DNA from: Gammaproteobacteria bacterium
Lineage (GTDB): Bacteria; Pseudomonadota; Gammaproteobacteria; Steroidobacterales; XN24
NCBI GenBank assembly: GCA_020341735.1
Contig: CP070833.1
Span: 1,504,247-1,543,061, forward strand
DNA length: 38,815 nt
Direction: 5' to 3'
Below, piece by piece: positions 12,030-21,402 of this stretch (the stretch's first letter is position 1; each line of letters opens with the position of its first letter). The position numbers and the translations under genes are program-made. The notes beneath the pieces were generated by a model. That model worked only from the letters and a program-made list of their open reading frames with translations. It had not been told where the DNA came from and did not search any database.

Positions 12030-12424
12030 GGCTGGGTTACCCCCGTACGTTCCCGATAGGCGTCGATCTCGTCGTGCAGCCAGTTGGCTGTAGGGATCTC
12101 CGATCCGTCGCTCATCCGGACCATATACATCTTGCCCGTGAGCATGCTCTTAGTCGCCGAGAGTTCGATGAACTCATCAATGTCACCGATTTTGCCCTTG
12201 TCCCTGAAGTGCTCATATTTCCTGCGCATGTGCTTTGCTGCATCGACGCTGTCGTGATCGTCACCGTTGCGGATAAATATATAGCCTGAATCCGCTACCC
12301 GCGCGAGGAGGTACTCAACCTCTGCCTCCAGGTTGGCGGCATCATCTGCCGCCGCCACCGTGGCAGAGAGATATATCGCGACCCAGAGGGCCATACGACG
12401 AAGGGCGACTGCCGCCGTGCTCAT
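12026..12424 (-). CDS. Exported DUF5329-family protein
   Basis: A 132-residue protein with a signal peptide (ALWVAIYLSATVAAA, then DDAAN). The body matches the DUF5329 pattern: a helix EAEVEYLLARVADSGYIFIRNG, then AAKHMRRKYEHF, IDEFIELSATKSMLTGKMYMV, and the C-terminal WLHDEIDAYRERT. The FIRNG and SATKS...SGK-type stretches are what I recognise. The function of the family is unknown. It overlaps both neighbours by 4 bp (12421-12424 and 12026-12029), so it is a real part of the operon although nothing in it points to iron-sulfur work. Confidence 0.78.
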   Translation of the reverse strand: MSTAAVALRRMALWVAIYLSATVAAADDAANLEAEVEYLLARVADSGYIFIRNGDDHDSVDAAKHMRRKYEHFRDKGKIGDIDEFIELSATKSMLTGKMYMVRMSDGSEIPTANWLHDEIDAYRERTGVTQP

Positions 12425-12738
12425 TCGACTGCAACCTGTACCCGGCCGTCAAGGATCCTGACCGGAAACGTCGGCAGGTCCTCGTAGGCAGGCGGGGTCA
12501 GCGCCTTGCCCGTACGCAGGCAAAATCGGGCGCCGTGCCTCGGGCAGACGATCTGGTCACCATCCACCGGTCCGCCGGTCAACTCCTCCCCATCATGGGT
12601 GCAGATATCTTCAATGGCGTGGAATTCACCATCCACATTGAACACGGCCACGACGAAGTCGTCGGTTTCGACGATCTCGAATTCGCCCGGCGGGATCTCG
12701 TCGACGGCGGCTACATCAAGCCAGTTTTCGGTGCTCAT
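12421..12738 (-). CDS. Rieske [2Fe-2S] ferredoxin of the suf operon
   Basis: A 105-residue Rieske protein of the soluble ferredoxin type (NirD/HcaC-like, often named non-heme-iron oxygenase ferredoxin subunit). Cluster ligands are C46 and H48 (ICTHDGEEL) and C65 and H68 (VCPRHGARFCLRTG). There is no membrane segment, so it is cytoplasmic. A Rieske ferredoxin at the end of suf operons is common in proteobacteria; an electron-donor role for assembly or repair is plausible but inferred. The start is 12 bp after the sufT stop, and its end overlaps the DUF5329 gene by 4 bp. Confidence 0.9.
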   Translation of the reverse strand: MSTENWLDVAAVDEIPPGEFEIVETDDFVVAVFNVDGEFHAIEDICTHDGEELTGGPVDGDQIVCPRHGARFCLRTGKALTPPAYEDLPTFPVRILDGRVQVAVE

Positions 12739-12750
12739 CTCCGGATTGCC

Positions 12751-13302
12751 TCAATACATACCGGTTTGCAGGCGCGCAGCTTCAGACATCATGTCCTGAC
12801 GCCACGGCGGGTCGAAGACCAGTTCGACCGCCGCCCGCTTAACTTTCGGGATAATCTCGAGTTTGCTGCGAACGTCCAGCACCAGGATGTCTCCCATGCC
12901 GCACCCAGGCGCTGTCAGGGTCATGTCGACTTCGATGCGGTACTGTCCATCCTCCAGTTTGACGGTCTCGCATCGATAAATCAGACCCAGGTCAACGATA
13001 TTGATTGGAATCTCCGGGTCGAAGCAGGTTTTCATCTGCTCCCAGACGAGGTTTTCCAGATCTTCCCTCGACGCCTCAGGAGGAAGTTGAGGTGGCGGAA
13101 CCGGATCCTTGCCAAGCGCGTCGGCATTACCTCCGTCTATCCGAAACAGGCTGCCGTCGACGTAGACGGTAAAACTGCCGCCAAGGGCCTGGGTAATGAA
13201 CCCGTTAGTCCCCTTGCGAAGGATAACCTCATCTCCCGAAGGTATAAGTACTGCGGCGCAATTTCTGTATAGCTGAACAGGTTCGCTGTCACGACCAAAC
13301 AT
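12751..13302 (-). CDS. sufT: SufT, MIP18/DUF59-family Fe-S maturation protein
   Basis: SufT helps mature Fe-S proteins under high demand for clusters. This 183-residue version has an N-terminal extension of ~75 residues typical of SufT (VLIPSGDEVILRKGTNGFITQ, GGSFTVYVDG), then the DUF59 domain (VWEQMKTCFDPEIPINIVDLGLIY). The signature region LTAPGCGMGDIL contains the conserved Cys, and the protein ends VFDPPWRQDMMSEAAR. It lies 16 bp after sufU and 12 bp before the Rieske gene on the same strand. Confidence 0.92.
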   Translation of the reverse strand: MFGRDSEPVQLYRNCAAVLIPSGDEVILRKGTNGFITQALGGSFTVYVDGSLFRIDGGNADALGKDPVPPPQLPPEASREDLENLVWEQMKTCFDPEIPINIVDLGLIYRCETVKLEDGQYRIEVDMTLTAPGCGMGDILVLDVRSKLEIIPKVKRAAVELVFDPPWRQDMMSEAARLQTGMY

Positions 13303-13318
13303 ACCAACGATCCCTCAA

Positions 13319-13765
13319 CTACTCAGTTGACACGGTGTCGCCGCCCGAGAGGGCGGATTTCATGGTGTGCCAGCAGAGGCTGGCACACTTAACCCGGGTC
13401 GGATATTGACGAACGCCTGACAATGCAGCGAGCTTGCCCAGTGATGCCAGGTCGCCCATGTCCGATTCGTTGCCCGTGAGCATTTCATGTATGCGCTCGA
13501 AGAGATCCAGCGCTTCCGTCTCGGTCTTGCCGTTCAGGAACTCGGTCATCATGGACGCCGATGCAACAGAGATCGCACAGCCCGAGCCCTCGAACGCCGC
13601 GTCTTCGATTCGGTCGTCGCTGACCCGCAGGTAGACGTGAAGCTTGTCGCCGCACAGCGGGTTGAGCCCTTCCGCCTCGCGCCTCGGCGGCTCGATCTGG
13701 CGAAAATTTCGCGGGCTGCGATTGTGATCCACGATTACGTCGCGGTATAGATCCTTCAGATCCAT
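13319..13765 (-). CDS. sufU: SufU/IscU-like Fe-S scaffold or sulfur-transfer protein
   Basis: This NifU_N-fold protein receives sulfur from SufS. Metal or cluster ligands are C38 (NPLCGD), C63 (GSGCAIS) and C127 (VKCASLCW), with an extra Cys at 131. The insertion between C63 and C127 is longer than in IscU, and the HSCA-binding LPPVK motif of IscU is absent. Both are SufU features. Length is 148. Its ATG shares a base with the sufS stop (TGATG at 13763-13767), so the partner proteins are translationally coupled. Confidence 0.94.
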   Translation of the reverse strand: MDLKDLYRDVIVDHNRSPRNFRQIEPPRREAEGLNPLCGDKLHVYLRVSDDRIEDAAFEGSGCAISVASASMMTEFLNGKTETEALDLFERIHEMLTGNESDMGDLASLGKLAALSGVRQYPTRVKCASLCWHTMKSALSGGDTVSTE

Positions 13766-15015
13766 CAGGCAAACATCTCCCTTGTCTTGACCAGGGCCTC
13801 CGCCAGACGGTCTGCTTCTTCCTCCGTGTTGTAGAAGGCAAACGAAGCTCGCGCCGTCGCGGGCACCCCGAAATACTCCATGACCGGCATGGCGCAGTGA
13901 TGCCCTGTCCGAATCGCAATCCCTTCGTGATCGACGATCGTTCCGATGTCGTGTGGATGGATGCCTTCGAGGATAAACGAGATGACGGCCGCCTTGCCGG
14001 GCGCAGTGCCTATGATTCTAAGCCCCGGAACTTCTTCCAGAACACGGGTTGCGTGCTCTAACAGGGTCGCCTCGCGGCGGGCGATGTTGGACATGCCCAC
14101 GCTATCCAGGTAATCCACGGCCGCACCCAAGCCTACGGCACCGGCAATATTCGGTGTGCCAGCCTCAAATTTCCACGGCAGCTCGTTATACACAGTTTCG
14201 TCGAAACCCACGGCCAGAATCATGTCGCCGCCGCCTTGCCACGGTGGCATGTCCGCCAGTATCGATTCCCGCCCATACAACACACCGATGCCGGTAGGGC
14301 CGAACATCTTGTGCCCGGAGAACGCGTAAAAATCACAGTCCAGGTCCTGGACATCGACTGTCATGTGAGGGACTGCCTGGGCACCGTCGAGGAGAACGGG
14401 TACGCCACGCTCCTTCGCCATCGCTATCACGTGGTGAACGGGATTGACCGTCCCGAGCGCGTTTGAGACATGCCCGAGCGCGACAAGCCGTGTCTTAGGG
14501 CCAAGCAGGCGTTCAAACTCGTCTAGCCGGATCTGTCCGGTATCGTCCATCGGCGTCACAACCAGCCTGGCGCCGGTCTGTTCGCACACGATCTGCCACG
14601 GGACGATGTTGGCATGATGCTCCAACCAGGTGATAAGGATTTCATCTCCTTCGCCAAGGCGAGGCCGCCCCCAGCTCTGGGCGACGAGATTGATGGCTTC
14701 AGTCGTGCCGCGTGTCCATATGATTTCCTTGTCAGATCTGGCGTTGATAAACCTCCTGACTTTGGTTCGGGCACCTTCGAATGCGTCCGTCGCTCTCTGA
14801 CTCAGCGTGTGAACCCCGCGATGTACATTCGCGTGATCACTACCGTAGTAGTGGCTGACTGCGTCTATCACCTGACGCGGTCGCTGCGCGGAAGCCGCGT
14901 TATCCAGATAGGCCAGCGGTCGGCCGTTGACCTCCTGGTGCAGAATAGGGAAATCTGCGCGTAAGGCATCGATGTCCAGATCGGTCGTCAGAACGGTATC
15001 CGGGTTTGCGCTCAC
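13765..15015 (-). CDS. sufS: Cysteine desulfurase SufS
   Basis: A PLP enzyme that takes sulfur from cysteine as an enzyme persulfide for cluster assembly. In the 416-residue product, the PLP lysine is K236 (YAFSGHKMFGPTG) and the catalytic cysteine is C374 (IRTGHHCAMPVM) in the short loop typical of group II desulfurases. Other family motifs are YLDNAASAQRP, RGTTEAINLVA and WLEHHANIVPW. It starts at GTG 15015, which overlaps the sufD stop by 4 bp (15012-15015). Confidence 0.96.
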   Translation of the reverse strand: MSANPDTVLTTDLDIDALRADFPILHQEVNGRPLAYLDNAASAQRPRQVIDAVSHYYGSDHANVHRGVHTLSQRATDAFEGARTKVRRFINARSDKEIIWTRGTTEAINLVAQSWGRPRLGEGDEILITWLEHHANIVPWQIVCEQTGARLVVTPMDDTGQIRLDEFERLLGPKTRLVALGHVSNALGTVNPVHHVIAMAKERGVPVLLDGAQAVPHMTVDVQDLDCDFYAFSGHKMFGPTGIGVLYGRESILADMPPWQGGGDMILAVGFDETVYNELPWKFEAGTPNIAGAVGLGAAVDYLDSVGMSNIARREATLLEHATRVLEEVPGLRIIGTAPGKAAVISFILEGIHPHDIGTIVDHEGIAIRTGHHCAMPVMEYFGVPATARASFAFYNTEEEADRLAEALVKTREMFA

Positions 15016-16376
15016 CTTTCAGCTCCCAGGTTTTCTTGAATGAGTCGGTCGTCCGCCAATACTCCGGCCAGATGACGCTCGAGCCTGCGCCGGAAAGCAG
15101 CCAATGGCATGCGCTTGGCGACGATCTCCGCAAACGCGAACGTGAGCAGGTCGTGAGCGATGTCCGGAGCGATGCCGCGGGAGAGGAGGTAGAACAGCGC
15201 GTCTGCGTCGAGTTGGCCGACAGTGGCGCCATGGCTGCACTTGACGTCGTCCGCGTAGATTTCCAGTTCGGGTTTGGTATCGATCTCGGCCTCCGGCGAA
15301 AGCAAGAGGTTGTCATTCGACTGATGAGCCTCGATTTTCTGTGCATCGGGATGCACGATGGCCTTGCCATTGAATACCGCACGGCCGTGATCCCCGACGA
15401 TCCCCCGATACACTTCGTTACTGAGAGTGTGCGGTGCGAAATGATCCACACGGGTTTGATTGTCCACGTGGCGCCGCCCATCCACGCAGTAAAGACCGTT
15501 CATCACGGTTTCCGCACCGCTGTCCAATAGATGAATTCCGATGTCCAGCCGGGCGAGGGTTCCACCAAGATGGACATTGTGAGTCGCAAGTTGGGCGTCT
15601 CGCAGCAGCTTGGCGTGCAGGCCCCCAATATGGAAAGTATTCGCCGTCTCCTCCTGCAAGCGGTAATGATCGACCCTGGCCGCCGGCCCGAGTGAGATCT
15701 CCGTCACCGCGTTGGTCAAGTTGGCGGTATTGCCGAACCCCACGTAGTGCTCGACCACGGTCAACTGACTGCCATCGGTGGCGTCTACGAATACTCTCGG
15801 ATGAGCCGCTACCGGTTCGCCGCCCGGTACCGAGAGGAAAAGCAGGTACACGGATCGATCGTGGGCCCTGCCAGGTACCGTTCGTATCACGATACCGTCA
15901 CGCAGGAAGGCCTGATTCAGTGCGACGAACGGATGCTGCCCGATGGCCGCCACCGTGCCGATCGGGTGCGCATCCGAGCTTTCATGATCGTCGAGGTATG
16001 ACGCCATCGGGCGGGCGATGATGCCGTCCATGTTGGTCAGGTCAGAAAGCCCTGGTTCAAGCCGGCCATTCAGGAATACGATGCAGGCGGCATCCAGCCC
16101 ATCCACAGATACCGCCGCGACTTGCTTCGGACTGGGTGCCTCTGCGGGCCCTGCCGGTCGGAAGGCGTGGCGAGCAAGCTTTCGCAGTGACGTGTATTTC
16201 CAGGCCTCGTCCCGGGTCGTCGGCAGCCCGGTGCCCGTGAACGCTTCGAAACCGGCCCGCCGAAGCGCCGTCGCGGCGTCGTTACCGGCGCCCAGGTCCG
16301 ACCAGGCAGCGCTGAAGGCGTCCAGGGCGGCCTCCCGGCGTCCGGGACGTTTGCTCTTTTGAATCGCCGAGCTCAT
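15012..16376 (-). CDS. sufD: SufD subunit of the SufBCD scaffold
   Basis: SufD pairs with SufB and the SufC ATPase to build Fe-S clusters. The 454-residue protein has the helical N-terminal domain with the [14 protein letters not shown] motif and a C-terminal beta-helix. That ends in [25 protein letters not shown], which holds the Cys and His equivalent to those at the SufB-SufD cluster interface in E. coli. [19 protein letters not shown] is the other conserved stretch. It overlaps sufC (16373-16376) and sufS by 4 bp each. Confidence 0.95.
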   Translation of the reverse strand: MSSAIQKSKRPGRREAALDAFSAAWSDLGAGNDAATALRRAGFEAFTGTGLPTTRDEAWKYTSLRKLARHAFRPAGPAEAPSPKQVAAVSVDGLDAACIVFLNGRLEPGLSDLTNMDGIIARPMASYLDDHESSDAHPIGTVAAIGQHPFVALNQAFLRDGIVIRTVPGRAHDRSVYLLFLSVPGGEPVAAHPRVFVDATDGSQLTVVEHYVGFGNTANLTNAVTEISLGPAARVDHYRLQEETANTFHIGGLHAKLLRDAQLATHNVHLGGTLARLDIGIHLLDSGAETVMNGLYCVDGRRHVDNQTRVDHFAPHTLSNEVYRGIVGDHGRAVFNGKAIVHPDAQKIEAHQSNDNLLLSPEAEIDTKPELEIYADDVKCSHGATVGQLDADALFYLLSRGIAPDIAHDLLTFAFAEIVAKRMPLAAFRRRLERHLAGVLADDRLIQENLGAER

Positions 16377-17125
16377 GCGTTAGCGGCCTCCTGGACCCAG
16401 TCATAGCCACGTTCCTCCAGTTCGAGAGCCAGTGTCTTGTCGCCGGTCCGAACTATCTTTCCGCCCGATAGGACGTGGACGAAATCCGGCTCGATGTAGT
16501 CCAGCAGGCGTTGGTAATGAGTGACCAGGATGATGGCGCGATCCGGGCTACGGAGGCTGTTCACGCCAGCGGCGACGACTTTGAGTGCATCTATGTCCAA
16601 GCCTGAGTCGGTTTCGTCCAGCACCGCGAGCCGCGGTTCCAGTACCGCCATCTGCAGAATCTCGTTTCTCTTTTTCTCGCCGCCGGAGAAGCCTTCGTTG
16701 ACACCGCGATTGAGGAAGCTCTCATCCATGTGCATGAGCCCCATCTTCTCCTTCACAACTGCCAGAAACTCGAACGCATCCAGTTCGGCTTCTCCACGAT
16801 GAGTCCGCACCGCATTGAGCGCTGCCTTGAGCAAGTAGGCGTTGTTCACCCCCGGAATCTCTACCGGGTACTGGAACGCCAGAAAGACGCCTTCCCGGGC
16901 TCGCTCTTCGGGAGCCATGTCTAACAAATCCTTTCCGACATAGGTGACCGAGCCAGAAGTAACCTCGTACCCGTCACGCCCCGCCAGAACGTTGGCGAGC
17001 GTGCTTTTTCCGGATCCGTTCGGGCCCATGATTGCGTGGACCTCGCCGGGATTAACGTCCAGGCTGAGGCCGTTCAGAATCGGCCTTTCATCTACCCGCG
17101 CGTGCAGATCTTGGATGCTTAGCAT
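16373..17125 (-). CDS. sufC: SufC ATPase of the SufBCD complex
   Basis: A cytoplasmic ABC-type ATPase of 250 residues that drives SufBCD without a membrane partner. Walker A is [16 protein letters not shown], the signature is [13 protein letters not shown] (the Suf-type variant), and Walker B is [16 protein letters not shown]. It lies 38 bp after sufB, the widest gap inside the suf block, and overlaps sufD by 4 bp. Confidence 0.96.
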   Translation of the reverse strand: MLSIQDLHARVDERPILNGLSLDVNPGEVHAIMGPNGSGKSTLANVLAGRDGYEVTSGSVTYVGKDLLDMAPEERAREGVFLAFQYPVEIPGVNNAYLLKAALNAVRTHRGEAELDAFEFLAVVKEKMGLMHMDESFLNRGVNEGFSGGEKKRNEILQMAVLEPRLAVLDETDSGLDIDALKVVAAGVNSLRSPDRAIILVTHYQRLLDYIEPDFVHVLSGGKIVRTGDKTLALELEERGYDWVQEAANA

Positions 17126-17163
17126 TTATCGTGTTCCTGATTTGAATGACGGATGAGCGGGAC

Positions 17164-18612
17164 TCAGCCAACGGCGCCCTCCAGGCTGACGCTGAGCAAA
17201 TTCTGGGCCTCGACCGCAAACTCCATCGGCAATTCCCGGAATACGTCCTTACAGAAGCCATTGACAATCATGTTCACAGCATCCTCTTCGGAAATGCCAC
17301 GCTGGAGGCAGTAGAACAGCTGGTCTTCTCCGATTTTTGACGTCGTCGCTTCGTGCTCGACCTTCGCGCTCGGGTTTTTCACCTCAACGTATGGGAAAGT
17401 GTGGGCACCACACCGGTCGCCCATCAGCAGGGAGTCGCATTGTGTGTGATTGCGTGCTCCGTGCGCTCCCGGCAATACCTTGACCAGTCCCCGATATGCA
17501 CTTTGAGCCCGACCGGCGGAAATGCCTTTCGACACGATTGTGCTGCGCGTATTGCGGCCGATGTGAATCATCTTGGTCCCGGTATCGGCCTGCTGCAGAT
17601 TGTTGGTCACCGCGACCGAGTAAAATTCGCCGATCGACTCGGCTCCGCGGAGGATGCAGCTCGGATATTTCCAGGTGATGGCGGAACCGGTTTCTACCTG
17701 CGTCCAGGAGATCTTCGATCGATCACCGCGACAGTCGCCACGCTTCGTGACGAAGTTGTAGATGCCGCCCACGCCGTTCTCGTCGCCTGGATACCAGTTC
17801 TGAACTGTCGAGTACTTGATCTCCGCGTCTTCCATCGCTACGAGTTCGACAACCGCGGCGTGCAGCTGGTTTTCATCTCGCATCGGGGCCGTACACCCCT
17901 CCAAGTAGCTTACATGGCTACCTTCGTCCGCCACGATCAGTGTTCGTTCAAACTGACCGGTATTGGCCGCATTGATCCTGAAATAGGTGGATAGCTCCAT
18001 CGGACAACGCACACCCTTCGGTACGTAGACAAACGAACCATCGGTGAATACGGCCGAGTTCAGCGTGGCAAAAAAATTGTCTGTATACGGTACGACGCTG
18101 CCCAGGTAGGCCTCGATGAGCTCGGGGTGATTCTGCACGGCCTCCGAGAAAGAGCAGAAAACGACGCCAGCCTCCGCAAGCTTTTCCTTGAAGGTCGTGG
18201 CTACCGAGACACTGTCAAACACGGCATCGACCGCGACTCCAGCCAGAATGGCGCGCTCGTGCAGAGGAATTCCAAGCTTCTCGTAAGTCTCCAGCAATTT
18301 TGGATCGACTTCGTCAAGACTCTTGGGGGCATCTTCTTTCGACTTGGGGGCGGAGAAATAGGAGATGGCCTGGTAGTCGATTGGATCGTGATGAACATGC
18401 GCCCAACGCGGCTCCTGCATAGTCTGCCAATGTTCGAAAGCGCGTAATCGCCACTCGAGCAAGAAGCCCGGTTCCTTTTTCTTTCTGGAGATGAGCCGAA
18501 TGACGCTTTCGTCGAGTCCCGGGGGAACGGTATCTGCGTCGATATCGGTGACAAATCCGTGCTGATACTTCTTGCCGATGAAGTCTTCAACGTCGGGTGA
18601 TCTGGTAGACAT
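17164..18612 (-). CDS. sufB: SufB subunit of the SufBCD scaffold
   Basis: The core scaffold subunit for Fe-S assembly, 482 residues. Typical motifs: [19 protein letters not shown] at the N-terminus, [18 protein letters not shown], the persulfide-accepting Cys in [38 protein letters not shown], and the C-terminal [20 protein letters not shown] with the conserved His-Glu pair. The start ATG 18612 follows the regulator gene by 16 bp, so the regulator and suf genes form one unit. Confidence 0.97.
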   Translation of the reverse strand: MSTRSPDVEDFIGKKYQHGFVTDIDADTVPPGLDESVIRLISRKKKEPGFLLEWRLRAFEHWQTMQEPRWAHVHHDPIDYQAISYFSAPKSKEDAPKSLDEVDPKLLETYEKLGIPLHERAILAGVAVDAVFDSVSVATTFKEKLAEAGVVFCSFSEAVQNHPELIEAYLGSVVPYTDNFFATLNSAVFTDGSFVYVPKGVRCPMELSTYFRINAANTGQFERTLIVADEGSHVSYLEGCTAPMRDENQLHAAVVELVAMEDAEIKYSTVQNWYPGDENGVGGIYNFVTKRGDCRGDRSKISWTQVETGSAITWKYPSCILRGAESIGEFYSVAVTNNLQQADTGTKMIHIGRNTRSTIVSKGISAGRAQSAYRGLVKVLPGAHGARNHTQCDSLLMGDRCGAHTFPYVEVKNPSAKVEHEATTSKIGEDQLFYCLQRGISEEDAVNMIVNGFCKDVFRELPMEFAVEAQNLLSVSLEGAVG

Positions 18613-18628
18613 TGCGGCTTACTCCAGC

Positions 18629-19111
18629 TCAGTGGCTTCCGTCTTTGCCCAGGTGTTGCTCTTCCGGCCTGACCGCACTGGTGAGGTCGATAAGGGGATA
18701 GTCCGTCCCTGTAGTGACGGTCAATTGGGCCAGGCTCACGTCCTTCAGGGCGCGCCTTATCGCCACATTGATGCGCTGCCACGCCGAGCCAACGAGACAC
18801 AGGGATTCGATTTCACAATTGCCGACGCCGTTACTGCAGACAGTGATGGCGACAGGACCCTCGAGAGCATCGATGACCTCCGCGGCAGAGATCTGATCAG
18901 CGGAGCGCGCCAGCTGGTAACCACCATGTGATCCCCGCACAGAGGTCACTAGCCCCGCCTTGCCGAGTATCTTCAGGAGCTTGCTCGCCGTCGGGACGCC
19001 AAGGCCTGTTCTGCCGGCGATGTCGGCAGCGGTCTGTAGTTCGTCACCCGTGCCGGAAAGGTGGGCGAGGATAAGCGTCCCGTAGTCTGTCAGCTTGCTC
19101 ATACGGAGCAT
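18629..19111 (-). CDS. Rrf2-family Suf operon regulator (IscR-like, Fe-S binding)
   Basis: A winged-helix repressor or sensor of the Rrf2 family that should couple suf expression to Fe-S status. The start is ATG 19111, because GGGAGGG lies 7 bases upstream; the ATG at 19141 would add ten residues and lacks a site. In the 160-residue product the helix-turn-helix is near residues 25-60 (TAADIAGRTGLGVPTASKLL), followed by the wing GLVTSVRGSHGGYQLARS. Three cysteines, C92, C99 and C105 (VCSNGVGNCEIESLC), match the cluster ligands of IscR (92, 98, 104). It is the first gene of the suf unit and probably represses itself. Confidence 0.93.
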   Translation of the reverse strand: MLRMSKLTDYGTLILAHLSGTGDELQTAADIAGRTGLGVPTASKLLKILGKAGLVTSVRGSHGGYQLARSADQISAAEVIDALEGPVAITVCSNGVGNCEIESLCLVGSAWQRINVAIRRALKDVSLAQLTVTTGTDYPLIDLTSAVRPEEQHLGKDGSH

Positions 19112-19134
19112 TTTGATTCCCTCCCGATTAATTC

Positions 19135-19150
19135 GGACCATTTTAGTACC
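19135..19150. promoter_or_regulatory. Candidate IscR-type operator/promoter of the suf unit
   Basis: GGACCATTTTAGTACC resembles the core of the type-1 IscR site (YGACTRWWWYAGTCR); I count 11 of 15 positions. It lies 24 bp upstream of the regulator ATG. Its middle contains TAAAAT on the minus strand (19140-19145), a possible -10 box, so a bound regulator would block transcription. The remainder of the 168-bp divergent gap to mlaF (19112-19279) also contains GTGC/GCAC arms near 19178-19193, of unknown meaning. Confidence 0.45.
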
Positions 19151-19279
19151 TTTTGCGCCGCGAGAAAAGAGCTTGGAGTGCTCATAAGTGCACGGGCGGC
19201 TTCTCTACTGGCGGTATCCCTGCCTAATTGTGCTAGCATCCCTCAGCACGCCAAGGCCATTAGATTCGGGGGGAGGTCG

Positions 19280-20131
19280 ATGGCAGCCAGGGAAGAAAAG
19301 GGCGTTCTAAAATCCGATTCTCGCGGATCGGAAGACAATATCGTGGTCATCCGCGATCTTCATTATTCCAGAGGGCACCGGAAGATTTACGAGGGTCTCA
19401 ATCTCGAGATTCCGCGCGGCCGCGTTACCGCCATCATGGGGCCTAGCGGGACCGGTAAGACGACGATGCTTCGACTGATTACAGGGCAGATCCTGCCGGA
19501 TAGCGGCAGCATCCTGATCGAGGGACAGGATGTTGCCAAGATGCGCCGAAAGCAGCTATACGAGTATCGCAAGCGCATCGGCATGCTGTTCCAGAATGGC
19601 GCGTTGCTCACTGACATCAACGTCTACGAGAATGTGGCGTTCCCCTTGCGGGAGCACACCGATCTGCCGGAGCGGCTGATAAGGCATATCGTTCTTACGA
19701 AATTACACGCCGTGGGTCTGCGGGGGGCATGGCACATGATGCCCTCGGAGCTTTCCGGCGGCATGGCGAGACGGGTGGCTCTCGCCCGTGCAATCGCAAT
19801 GGATCCGGATCTGATCCTCTACGACGAACCATTCGTCGGGTTGGACCCCATCTCCATGGGAGTGATCGTTCGACTCATACGGAGGATGAACGACGCCCTG
19901 GGGCTGACCAGCATTGTCGTCTCCCACGATGTGGATGAGATTTCGTCGATTTCGGATCGCACCTACCTCATCTCTGACGGACGCGTCGTCGCATCCGGTT
20001 CGCCAGAGGATCTGCAGGACAACTGCTCTGCAGTGGTGATGCAATTCATGAACGGCATGGCCGACGGACCGGTGCCTTTCCATTACCCTGCGCCCGATTA
20101 CGGGGAGCAACTCCTCGGTCGCGACAACTGA
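19280..20131 (+). CDS. mlaF: MlaF, ATPase of the Mla lipid transporter
   Basis: This cytoplasmic ABC ATPase powers phospholipid movement between the inner and outer membranes through MlaFEDB. The 283-residue product starts at ATG 19280, although the purine-rich GGGGGGAGG just before it is unusually close to the start. Walker A is GPSGTGKTTMLRL (K60), the signature is LSGGMARRVALARAIA, Walker B is LILYDEPFVGLDP, and the switch is VVSHDVDEI. An N-terminal extension of about 20 residues precedes the domain. mlaE follows after 13 bp. Confidence 0.94.
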   Translation: MAAREEKGVLKSDSRGSEDNIVVIRDLHYSRGHRKIYEGLNLEIPRGRVTAIMGPSGTGKTTMLRLITGQILPDSGSILIEGQDVAKMRRKQLYEYRKRIGMLFQNGALLTDINVYENVAFPLREHTDLPERLIRHIVLTKLHAVGLRGAWHMMPSELSGGMARRVALARAIAMDPDLILYDEPFVGLDPISMGVIVRLIRRMNDALGLTSIVVSHDVDEISSISDRTYLISDGRVVASGSPEDLQDNCSAVVMQFMNGMADGPVPFHYPAPDYGEQLLGRDN

Positions 20132-20144
20132 GGGAATCAGTGTC

Positions 20145-20927
20145 ATGAAGCGGGTCTTCCAGGACATCTGGTATTCCGTGCAGGATTTCCTGCAGACATT
20201 CGGTTCCAGCCAGTTGTTCCTGGTCCGGATTCTGGCCGGCGTCCCGGCGGCGTTTCTGCGACCTGGCTTGATCATTAAACAGATTCACGGCAGCGGCGTT
20301 TTGTCCCTGGCCATAATCGGCATCTCCGGGTTCTTCGTGGGCATGGTCCTGTCCCTGCAGGCTTACAACTCTCTCGCCCGATTCGGCGCGACTGAATCAC
20401 TTGGCGTTCTCGCTGCACTGGCCCTGACTCGCGAACTCGGCCCGGTTGTCACCGCGCTGCTTTTCGCTGGCCGCGCGGGCACAGCGCTGGCATCCGAAAT
20501 TGGCCTGATGCGAGCGACTGATCAGCTTTCCGGCATGGAGATGATGGCGGTAGATCCGGTCAGGCGGGTCGTCGTGCCGCGTTTTATCGGTGGCGTGATC
20601 GCCATGCCGCTACTTGCCGCCATCTTCAGCGCCATGGGACTGTTCGGCGCATGGCTGGAGGGCGTGATGCTGCTCGGCGTGGATGAGGGCGCCTTCTGGC
20701 AGCAGATGCGGAGCCAGGTCGACGTTTACGACGATGTGCTGGCTGGCATATTGAAAAGCTTCGTGTTCGGTATTGCCGCCAGTCTGCTGGCAGTATTCGA
20801 GGGATACAATTCCATACCGACTGCCGAGGGAGTCAGTCGCGCTACGACTCGGACAGTCGTCCTTACGGCGCTCGCCGTACTTGTCCTGAACTTTATGCTT
20901 ACAGCGGCGCTAATCGGAGAGGTGTAA
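20145..20927 (+). CDS. mlaE: MlaE, permease of the Mla lipid transporter
   Basis: Integral inner-membrane subunit of 260 residues with about five or six membrane helices. Recognisable MlaE stretches are FFVGMVLSLQAYNSLARFGA, LALTRELGPVVTALLFAGRAGTALASEIGLM and TDQLSGMEMMAVDPVRRVVVPR (contact with MlaF). The ATG at 20145 has GAGGG about 9 bases upstream. It lies between mlaF and mlaD with gaps of 13 and 2 bp. Confidence 0.95.
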   Translation: MKRVFQDIWYSVQDFLQTFGSSQLFLVRILAGVPAAFLRPGLIIKQIHGSGVLSLAIIGISGFFVGMVLSLQAYNSLARFGATESLGVLAALALTRELGPVVTALLFAGRAGTALASEIGLMRATDQLSGMEMMAVDPVRRVVVPRFIGGVIAMPLLAAIFSAMGLFGAWLEGVMLLGVDEGAFWQQMRSQVDVYDDVLAGILKSFVFGIAASLLAVFEGYNSIPTAEGVSRATTRTVVLTALAVLVLNFMLTAALIGEV

Positions 20928-20929
20928 CG

Positions 20930-21397
20930 ATGCAGCAGACACGCGCAGTGGAAATCGGCACCGGGCTATTCGTGTTCCTGGGTATCGTGGCCCTGTTCTT
21001 CCTGACGACTCGAGTGACCAATTTCGACAGTTACGAGGGCGATGAGGGATACACCCTGACCGCGAGGTTCGACAACATCGGTTCCCTGAAACTCAGATCG
21101 CCGGTCTCGATGTCGGGGGTAAAGGTCGGCAGGGTGAGCAGCATCATCTTCGACGACGAGATGCTTGAAGCGGTGGTCGAACTCAGGATCGACGCTCGTT
21201 ACAGCAAGATCCCCAATGATTCCGACGCCAGCATTCTTACTCAGGGTATCCTGGGTGGACAGTACGTCGGTCTCGAGCCCGGGGGCTCGGAAGAGTTTTT
21301 TGCCGATCAGGACGAGATCCAGTTCACGCAGTCGGCGCTGGTGCTGGAGAAGTTGGTAAGCAAGTATCTCTTCAGCCAAGGGGATAAGGAGGACTAG
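20930..21397 (+). CDS. mlaD: MlaD, MCE-domain lipid-binding subunit
   Basis: A single N-terminal membrane helix (EIGTGLFVFLGIVALFFLTT) holds one periplasmic MCE domain (YTLTARFDNIGSLKLRSPVSMSGVKVGRV). Six copies form a ring with a hydrophobic pore for lipids. The tail holds QGILGGQYVGLEPGG and a hydrophobic C-terminal helix region (ALVLEKLVSKYLF) typical of MlaD. Length is 155. It begins 2 bp after mlaE, so the pair are translationally coupled. Confidence 0.95.
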   Translation: MQQTRAVEIGTGLFVFLGIVALFFLTTRVTNFDSYEGDEGYTLTARFDNIGSLKLRSPVSMSGVKVGRVSSIIFDDEMLEAVVELRIDARYSKIPNDSDASILTQGILGGQYVGLEPGGSEEFFADQDEIQFTQSALVLEKLVSKYLFSQGDKED

Positions 21398-21402
21398 CAG
21401 CC

